A stretch of 12,276 nt of DNA from JAHOYW01 sp964515915 (GTDB taxonomy: Bacteria; Verrucomicrobiota; Lentisphaeria; Victivallales; Victivallaceae). Made by a program: the position numbers and the translations under genes. Where the stretch lies: contig CAZEXM010000090.1 in NCBI GenBank assembly GCA_964515915.1, forward strand, positions 1-12,276. Reading direction: 5' to 3'. Numbering within the stretch: position 1 is the stretch's first letter; each line of letters starts with the position of its first letter. The notes under the pieces are model-generated. The model saw only the letters and a list, made by a program, of their open reading frames with translations. It was not told the DNA's origin and made no database searches. Below are positions 7,940 to 12,276 of this stretch, piece by piece.

Positions 7940-8986
7940 TTAATGAGACATTTGAAGAACAATTCCGAGTACTTTGTCGGGAGAATTAATTAACATATCG
8001 GCGGCTTTGCCGACCTCTCCGAGCGGCAATGTGTGTGTCGTCATCGGCTCGACGAGGAGACGTTTTTTCGAAATCAAACTGATAATTTCCCTGAGATTGC
8101 GCTGCGTGGTGAATTGAACAAAGGCATCCGGGTAATTTTTGCCGTATTCATATTTGCTGTCGTGATATCCCGGTCCGGTTCTGGAAGCTATTTTTATATT
8201 GAGGTTCCCGGTTGCCGCGCCGCCGCCTATTTCCACCGTGCAGCCGCCAACGAGAACGACATTGCCCATGATATGTCCGTCCTGCGAAACTTTCATACAA
8301 CCTTTGACAGAGCTAAAAGCTTCAGTAGCCGGCCCGCCGAAAGCCACAATCGCAAAGTCCATACCGTAAGGCGCCGCGAATTCCCGACTTGTTTCGACGG
8401 GATTAGCATCGCGGAAGTTAACAATATTTCGAATGCCGCATTTTTTCGCGATGTTTATTCTGTATTCAAAGCCCTCCCAGCCGATCACGTGGGCGCCGTT
8501 TATCTGACTCAACTGAGCGGCGAGATTCCCGACTATTCCCTGGCCAAGCACCATACCGTATTCACCCAGTTTGATGTCAGCGCGACGAACGGCTTGCAGA
8601 GAAGTCGCGCCGAGACAGGCGTAAGTTGCCTGGGCGCAGGTTACATTATCAGGTATCGAAACGACCATATTTACCGGGACATTGGCGTAATTGGCGTGGT
8701 GAGCTCCACCGCCGCCCATGGCCGCAACGCGCATACCGACTTTCAAATCTTTTACATCACCCTTTACTTCGATTATTTCGCCGGCGTTGGAGTAACCAAA
8801 ATTAGTGTCATCCGCTTTCGGATCGGGTTTTTCCCGTTTGCCTTTGACTCCTCCCATCTCGGTGCCCGGGCTGATTAAAGAGGCGTGAACTTTGATTAAA
8901 ACTTCATTTTTTTTGAGTTTTGGAAGTTCTTCCCGGCGGGTTTTTACTTCACCGCTGCCAGTGATTATTGCGGCTGTTCGTTTCAT
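7940..8986 (-). CDS. Medium-chain dehydrogenase/reductase, 'ISPGTE' type without zinc ligands
   Basis: ATG at 8986 is preceded by AAGGA 8 bases upstream, giving 348 residues. It has a GroES-like N-domain (1-~130) and a Rossmann domain with GQGIVG (148-153) after a VLGQG strand. Instead of the Cys that binds catalytic zinc in alcohol and sorbitol dehydrogenases, it has ISPGTE (38-43), and no structural four-Cys cluster is present. This is the signature of the MDR branch that includes BchC-like enzymes and the N-terminal half of bi-domain oxidoreductases. A subfamily-like RTGPGYHDSKYEYG lies at 269-282. The residue ending strand beta-2, normally an acidic NAD ribose contact, reads GWEG (169-172). 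First gene of a two-gene operon with the Gfo/Idh oxidoreductase. Probable role: NAD(P)-linked oxidation or epimerisation of a sugar or cyclitol; substrate not identifiable. A long antisense frame over this gene (8033-8878) is a coding shadow. Confidence 0.8.
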   Translation of the reverse strand: MKRTAAIITGSGEVKTRREELPKLKKNEVLIKVHASLISPGTEMGGVKGKREKPDPKADDTNFGYSNAGEIIEVKGDVKDLKVGMRVAAMGGGGAHHANYANVPVNMVVSIPDNVTCAQATYACLGATSLQAVRRADIKLGEYGMVLGQGIVGNLAAQLSQINGAHVIGWEGFEYRINIAKKCGIRNIVNFRDANPVETSREFAAPYGMDFAIVAFGGPATEAFSSVKGCMKVSQDGHIMGNVVLVGGCTVEIGGGAATGNLNIKIASRTGPGYHDSKYEYGKNYPDAFVQFTTQRNLREIISLISKKRLLVEPMTTHTLPLGEVGKAADMLINSPDKVLGIVLQMSH

Positions 8987-9020
8987 TTTTGCTGTTCCTT
9001 ATTTTTAATTAGGTTCTGGT

Positions 9021-9046
9021 CGAGTAGGCATAATATGCTTCACTCG
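9021..9046. promoter_or_regulatory. Bipartite palindrome in the leader of the MDR-Gfo operon
   Basis: The sequence is CGAGT-AG-GCATA-A-TATGC-TTC-ACTCG. Both the outer 5-base arms and the inner 5-base arms are perfectly complementary. It lies 35-60 bases upstream of the MDR start codon, downstream (in transcription) of the intron remnant. It could be an operator, an mRNA leader hairpin, or the last hairpin of the decayed group II intron, since minus-strand CTACTCGACC resembles intron 3' ends. The sequence does not decide between these. Confidence 0.35.
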
Positions 9047-9059
9047 TTTAGGTTTTACT

Positions 9060-9450
9060 TTGTTTTCACTATAAGGTACTCCACCATTCCTTTGGCTTTT
9101 TCAGGTTTCTTATTCCCTTAAGCCATGCCGTCATTTCCTGTTATAAGAGCAAGTTTTGTTCTTGTTGTTCCCATTTCTGTGTATGGCATAGACTCATGCT
9201 CCCTCTTTACATTATACCACTAATCCCTTCGAGTGAACCGATTTGTTCTTAACAGGCATTACCCTGTTTACGCCCCTACTATGAATTAGTCCGACTGCCA
9301 AAGCCTCATACCGCGTCATCGCGTTTTAACCGCTCTTCCACAGCTTCACTGGAACGCTTTGGCTCTCCTAAGTTCCGATATCTGCCTTTTTCGCTCGCCC
9401 GCCACGGATTTCGGGGCTCAACACCTTCATGCTTTTGCGCGAAAAATTCC
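9060..9450 (-). mobile_element. Decayed group II intron remnant (boundaries approximate)
   Basis: This is the bulk of a 617-base stretch without an intact gene. Read on the minus strand it contains TTAGGAGAGCC (9362-9372), like the conserved domain I segment of IIA/mitochondrial-like bacterial introns (Ll.LtrB has TAGGAGAACC). Next come GGTATGAGGC, CATAGTAG, and a hairpin AACAGG-GTAATG-CCTGTT in the same order as the CGTAGTAG...AAGGGTAACGCCCTT segment before the Ll.LtrB reading frame. A purine-rich GAGGGAGC and fragments of a reverse transcriptase follow. No domain V (34-base AGC...GTTC hairpin) could be found, and no clear GTGCG 5' end, so the element is truncated and should not splice. The motif comparison is from memory, not a search. 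Confidence 0.55.
9069..9189 (-). pseudogene. Remnant of a group II intron reverse transcriptase/maturase (internal deletion)
   Basis: ATG at 9189 starts a 23-codon frame (stop at 9118-9120) beginning MPYTEMGTTRTKLALIT, which resembles the N-terminus of group II intron reverse transcriptases. Another frame at 9140-9069 reads EMTAWLKGIRNLKKPKEWW followed by STL and a stop. It resembles the maturase/thumb region near the C-terminus (typically ...WLK.+RN.....EWWK.L..KL.GHYQYYG). The two pieces directly abut and are out of frame with each other, so roughly 300 or more residues, including the entire YADD polymerase domain, are missing. The GHYQYYG end is gone as well. It sits where domain IV of the intron would carry its reading frame. 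The similarity is recognised by eye. Confidence 0.5.
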
Positions 9451-9485
9451 ATACAGAAAAGTTTATTTTAAATCCCGGAGGGATG

Positions 9486-9647
9486 ATTTAACCGTAGCCA
9501 CGGATGTTAACCCGTGGGAAAACGGTTAAAAATAATTCCCAGCTCCGTAGGAGCGGCTCAAGTGGATTCATTTTGAATCGCTCCTGCGGAGCTGGATTAT
9601 GCTTCATACACAATTCCACGGGTTAACACCCGTGGCTACGGTTAAAT
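9486..9647. repeat. Nested multi-level palindromic repeat (REP/BIME-like)
   Basis: The outer arms 9486-9517 and 9616-9647 are inverse complements over 32 bases with a single mismatch (9504/9629). Each arm contains its own small palindrome (CCACGG...CCGTGG), and the left arm also closes on TAACCGT/ACGGTTA (9489-9495/9522-9528). Inside lies a second inverted pair, 9539-9555 and 9579-9595 (17 bases, one mismatch), whose halves are again self-complementary (GCTCC-GTA-GGAGC and GCTCC-TGC-GGAGC). The core ATTCATTTTGAAT (9566-9578) is a third hairpin. A decayed extra unit, CGCTCTTACAGAGCT, follows at 9648-9662. Such structures are typical of dispersed intergenic repeats moved by REP-associated transposases; no such transposase is in this window. 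Confidence 0.8.
9530..9595 (-). terminator. Probable intrinsic terminator of the pfk transcript, formed by the inner palindrome
   Basis: On the minus strand the 17-base stem 9595-9579/9555-9539 (one mismatch, GC-rich) encloses a loop that holds the ATTCAAAATGAAT hairpin. It is followed by GAATTATTTTT, a T-rich tail. It lies just past the stop codon (9604) of the small membrane protein gene. The loop is larger than usual for a Rho-independent terminator, so efficiency is uncertain. Confidence 0.4.
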
Positions 9648-9843
9648 CGCTCTTACAGAGCTCAATCCAGCAATCCCAAGTTGAGCGAGCAGGCTGGAAA
9701 ATTCCCCAGCCGGACACAAAAAAGGTAACACCTGCAAGCATGACGCTTAGAACCATAAGCAAAACGCCGTTTTCGTATTCCGTCTCGCCGATATAATGGT
9801 AAACCATCGCCCGGAATATTATAAATAAGACTGCTATATACAT
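9604..9843 (-). CDS. Small two-helix membrane protein, unknown function; C-terminus made of repeat sequence
   Basis: The 79-residue frame begins 16 bases after the phosphofructokinase stop; GGCGGG/AAGG-like purines lie ~7-14 bases upstream of ATG 9843. Two hydrophobic stretches are visible: ~2-17 (YIAVLFIIFRAMVYHY) and ~27-49 (VLLMVLSVMLAGVTFFVSGW), joined by a short polar turn GETEYEN. This suggests a hairpin in the inner membrane. From about residue 61 onward (ELCKSDLTVATGVNPWNCV) the codons fall in the palindromic repeat units at 9616-9662, and the TGA stop lies in the spacer between the inner and outer palindromes. The native C-terminus has therefore probably been replaced by repeat insertion. 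I do not recognise a family. Its tight position suggests co-transcription with pfk. It could be a spurious frame, but the membrane pattern argues that it is real. Confidence 0.5.
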   Translation of the reverse strand: MYIAVLFIIFRAMVYHYIGETEYENGVLLMVLSVMLAGVTFFVSGWGIFQPARSTWDCWIELCKSDLTVATGVNPWNCV

Positions 9844-9859
9844 AAATTGTCCCGCCTTT

Positions 9860-12085
9860 TTATGACTTTGGCTTGATAGCCAGGGTAGTGGCGATATTCA
9901 CCAGGGATTCCCACCATTGTTCGCTGGGACGCTGGTGTTCGCATGAAACCATTTTGCAAAGCTCATTCATTGGATAAATACTGGTTTTACTGCCGCGGAA
10001 ACCGATAAACGCACTGGTGTTGTCGTTGTTTTTGAGTTTTTCAAATAATTGCAGCATGCCGTCGTAAGCGAGGCGGGTACCTTGAATCCGGTCAAATGGT
10101 GTAGGCTTTCCACCCTGCTGCATCGGCCCGAGAATCGCTTTGCGCACGTCAAACAAACCGCCCGCTTCCTCGGTGAACAGACGAGCGATAAATTCCGTCG
10201 AATACGCATCATTCGCGTTTTCATTGCGAATGAATAAAGCAATATTACGGCCGTCCTTCTTGAAACTGCCGGTCAATTGTTTGAGCTGATGCTGCAGTAA
10301 TTTCAGGTCAATACCCTGTTCGTGCAGGTAAATATATTCCGCGCCGGTCGCCAGTCCGCTCAGTAAAGCTAAATAACCACAGTAACGTCCCATGACTTCC
10401 ACCAGGAAAGTCCGGCGCGACGTATCCGCGGAATTCTTGATTTTATCCACCGCTTCAACGATGGTGTTAAGGGCGGTGTCGGCGCCGATGGATAATTCCG
10501 CGCCGGGCAGATTGTTGTTGATAGTCGCGGGAATACAGACGACAGGAATATTCAACGCGGGATATTTTGAACCCGTTTCGTCTATCATCCCGGCTATTTT
10601 GTAAGCGCTCCAGCCGCCAATCATAAGCAAGCCGTTGATTTTATGTTTTTTTATCGTGGCGGCGATAGCCGCGAAATCTTTAGTTTCAGGGAGCGTCCGG
10701 TTGGCTTCGAGTTTGGAACCGCCGCGCGCGGCCCATTCTTCAACGTCCATCCAGGAGAATTCGTGAACATTATTGTTTATCAAACCTTCCGCGCCCTGTT
10801 TGATTCCAAGCATTTTATAGCCATGCGCCAAACCAAGCCTGACCGCGGTTCGAAGCGCGTTGTTCATGCCCGGCGCCGGCCAGCCGCAAGTGATTAAAGC
10901 CAAAGTTTTTTGTTTTTTGGGAGGGGCTTTTCCCGGTGCGCCCGGCAGGCTCAAAGTCGTCATAATAGAATTCATTATTTCCCAGCCGCTGCCGCGCAGC
11001 TGCATCGCCTGTTGAAACTCGCCGGCCCTGATGGCGTCGGCAACGGCATGGGTCTTGGCAATGGATTCACGCAGTGAAACGGCTCTGATACGATTGTTGC
11101 GCATAACAATTATTTTGGAATCCCGGCAGCCGTCCCGACTGAGCAATTCCTTGACCGCCTCGACTCCGCTGACCGTGCCCAGGTAACGGTCAAAAGCGCT
11201 GGGCGCGCCGCCGCGCTGAACGTGTCCGAGAATAGTTATTCTGCTCTCCATGCCCATGTGTTTGTCGAGGGCCTCCTTGACCAGGGTTGAGCTTATCGGA
11301 TTGCCGCGGCTGTCGCGCGCGCCTTCGGCGACAATGATAATACTGTCGCGACGGCCGGCTTTGCGGGCGGCGCAAAGCTGTTTACATAATTTTGTTTCCC
11401 AACCCTTCGGCGGTGGAGATTCGGGAATAAACGCGTAACTCGCGCCGGTGGCGATTGCGCTCATTGATGCGAGATAACCGCAATTCCGGCCCATGACTTC
11501 CACGACAAAAATTCTTTGCAGGCTGTGCGCGGTGCTGCTCAAAGCGTCAATAGCTTCAGTAATGCGGTGCAAAGCAGTGTCCGCGCCCAAAGTCATGTCG
11601 GTATTCGCCATGTCGTTATCAATAGAGCCGACTATTCCGATAATGCGCAATTGCGGATGGCGTTTTAATTTTAAAGCGGAAATTTTTCCTTTCCTGAATA
11701 ATTCAGCAAGGAGACCGGGCCATTCCCGGGTAAGATCGTCGGCTCCCGTCAAACTGCCGTCTCCGCCAATTATGATTAAATTATCGATACCGTGTTTCAA
11801 AAGATTTTCCGCGGCGCGCAAACGGCCGGAAAACTGGCGGAACTCTTTGCATCTGGCAGTGCCGATAGCGGTTCCGCCGAGCTGCATAATTGACGAAACG
11901 CTTTCCCAGTGCATAGCTTTAATTAAATTATCGACCATGCCCTGATAGCCTTCATAGATGGCATAAACGTCGCAATTTTGAACTAAGGCGCTACGGACCG
12001 CCGCGCGGACCGCCGCGTTCATGCCTTGAGCGTCGCCGCCGCTGGTCATTATCGCAATGGTTTTTTTCTTTGTTATCTTTGCCAT
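9860..12085 (-). CDS. pfkA: ATP-type 6-phosphofructokinase, tandem double-domain (eukaryote-like)
   Basis: The frame extends to 12151, but ATG 12085 has a perfect AGGAG 7 bases upstream (12093-12097) and starts MAKITKKKTIAIMTSGG right at the fold; this gives 741 residues, about twice a bacterial PfkA. The N-half (~8-315) is a complete active site: GGDAQGMN (16-23), GGDGS (107-111), GSIDND (153-158, catalytic base D156), VMGRNCGYLA (197-206) and RITILGHVQRGG (282-293). The C-half (~392-690) repeats the fold: GWPAPGMN (401-408), IGGWSAY (489-495), PATINNN (519-525), VMGRYCGYLA (564-573) and ILGPMQQGG (651-659). There the catalytic Asp is Asn (N523), so it is probably regulatory. This division of labour is that of animal and fungal PFK-1. 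It phosphorylates fructose 6-phosphate to fructose 1,6-bisphosphate in the cytoplasm, the committed step of glycolysis. Followed by a small membrane-protein gene. Confidence 0.93.
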   Translation of the reverse strand: MAKITKKKTIAIMTSGGDAQGMNAAVRAAVRSALVQNCDVYAIYEGYQGMVDNLIKAMHWESVSSIMQLGGTAIGTARCKEFRQFSGRLRAAENLLKHGIDNLIIIGGDGSLTGADDLTREWPGLLAELFRKGKISALKLKRHPQLRIIGIVGSIDNDMANTDMTLGADTALHRITEAIDALSSTAHSLQRIFVVEVMGRNCGYLASMSAIATGASYAFIPESPPPKGWETKLCKQLCAARKAGRRDSIIIVAEGARDSRGNPISSTLVKEALDKHMGMESRITILGHVQRGGAPSAFDRYLGTVSGVEAVKELLSRDGCRDSKIIVMRNNRIRAVSLRESIAKTHAVADAIRAGEFQQAMQLRGSGWEIMNSIMTTLSLPGAPGKAPPKKQKTLALITCGWPAPGMNNALRTAVRLGLAHGYKMLGIKQGAEGLINNNVHEFSWMDVEEWAARGGSKLEANRTLPETKDFAAIAATIKKHKINGLLMIGGWSAYKIAGMIDETGSKYPALNIPVVCIPATINNNLPGAELSIGADTALNTIVEAVDKIKNSADTSRRTFLVEVMGRYCGYLALLSGLATGAEYIYLHEQGIDLKLLQHQLKQLTGSFKKDGRNIALFIRNENANDAYSTEFIARLFTEEAGGLFDVRKAILGPMQQGGKPTPFDRIQGTRLAYDGMLQLFEKLKNNDNTSAFIGFRGSKTSIYPMNELCKMVSCEHQRPSEQWWESLVNIATTLAIKPKS

Positions 12086-12124
12086 AAACAAACTCCTGGT
12101 TTTCAACATTTCCATTTTAGTCAA

Positions 12125-12152
12125 TTTATAGCCAGTCAGGCGAAAATGCAAA
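12125..12152 (-). promoter_or_regulatory. Candidate sigma-70-type promoter of pfk
   Basis: On the minus strand TTTGCA (12152-12147) and TATAAA (12130-12125) are separated by 16 bases. Initiation would be about 7 bases past the -10 box, leaving a leader of ~33 bases before ATG 12085. This agrees with the chosen start and argues against the longer frame starting at 12151. The -35 box is weak. Confidence 0.35.
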
Positions 12153-12276
12153 GAAGAAGAAAAAGATAACGAATCAAATTAAGTCAAATTAACTTTATGA
12201 AATATGTATCAATAGTTTTATTAATTACTTAAGTTTTGCAGTTCGTTTTTCTGCTTGATATTATGATGCAATTTTG
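12153..12276. other. AT-rich upstream region of pfk with a short direct repeat
   Basis: No gene is seen. The notable item is TCAAATTAA repeated at 12174-12182 and 12184-12192, a 10-base period (one helical turn) that could be a regulator site above the pfk promoter. Otherwise the stretch is AT-rich intergenic DNA running to the window edge. Confidence 0.3.

Noticed and set aside
8033..8878. Long plus-strand open frame of 281 codons
   Set aside because: It is antisense to the MDR dehydrogenase, has no family signature and arises from its codon bias; the minus-strand gene has clear motifs and a ribosome site.
9001..9480. rRNA, tRNA or CRISPR in the geneless stretch
   Set aside because: No tRNA cloverleaf or T-loop, no recognisable rRNA segment and no spaced direct repeats; intron and reverse-transcriptase motifs explain it better.
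11493..11945. Plus-strand open frame of 150 codons
   Set aside because: Antisense shadow of the pfk N-half, where conserved catalytic motifs fix the coding strand.
12086..12151. Longer start for phosphofructokinase
   Set aside because: The added residues do not belong to the PFK fold, and a candidate promoter and the AGGAG ribosome site lie inside this stretch.
12197..12232. Tiny plus-strand frame MKYVSIVLLIT
   Set aside because: Eleven codons in AT-rich DNA with no ribosome site; chance occurrence.

Overview
The window looks like the chromosome of a Gram-negative, saccharolytic bacterium, most likely of the PVC superphylum (Lentisphaerota/Victivallales, Kiritimatiellota or Planctomycetes type). 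This is an inference. It rests on a modular glycoside hydrolase with CBM9-like and CBM4/9-like domains, a five-bladed-propeller glycosidase, a non-standard Gfo/Idh/MocA dehydrogenase beside an 'ISPGTE' medium-chain dehydrogenase, a eukaryote-like double-domain phosphofructokinase, and nested palindromic intergenic repeats of a style I associate with that group. No rRNA, tRNA or CRISPR array was seen, so the assignment has no marker-gene support.

Plus strand, 1-3844: two polysaccharide-degradation genes 16 bases apart. The first is a large clan GH-A (GH39/GH5-like) TIM-barrel enzyme whose 5' end lies outside the window. The second is a GH43/GH117-like five-bladed propeller protein. Both look AT-richer than the genes at the other end of the window. 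The 266-base gap that follows (3845-4110) holds a ~104-base palindromic element, several copies of an AGTGTNTC motif and a good sigma-54 type -24/-12 promoter. That promoter faces a two-gene exporter operon (4111-6928): an ABC permease-ATPase and an HlyD-family membrane-fusion protein. No outer-membrane factor or obvious substrate gene is in view.

Minus strand, 8986-6970: a two-gene operon, read right to left, of a zinc-site-less MDR dehydrogenase and then a Gfo/Idh/MocA oxidoreductase. They look like the split form of the two-domain oxidoreductases in which the same two folds are fused. The operon converges on the exporter operon, with 41 bases between them and no clear terminator.

Minus strand, 12085-9604: an eukaryote-like tandem 6-phosphofructokinase (catalytic N-half, catalytically degenerate C-half). 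A small two-helix membrane protein follows 16 bases downstream, and its C-terminus is encoded by a palindromic repeat.

The ~620 bases from 8987 to 9603 contain no intact gene. They hold a decayed minus-strand group II intron with an internally deleted reverse transcriptase (about 9060-9450), and a multi-level nested palindrome (9486-9647) that probably also works as the terminator of the phosphofructokinase transcript.

I did not find a convincing new multi-gene defence or metabolic system. The most notable points are the tandem phosphofructokinase, the intron remnant, the nested palindrome that has become coding sequence, and the putative sigma-54 control region of the exporter.
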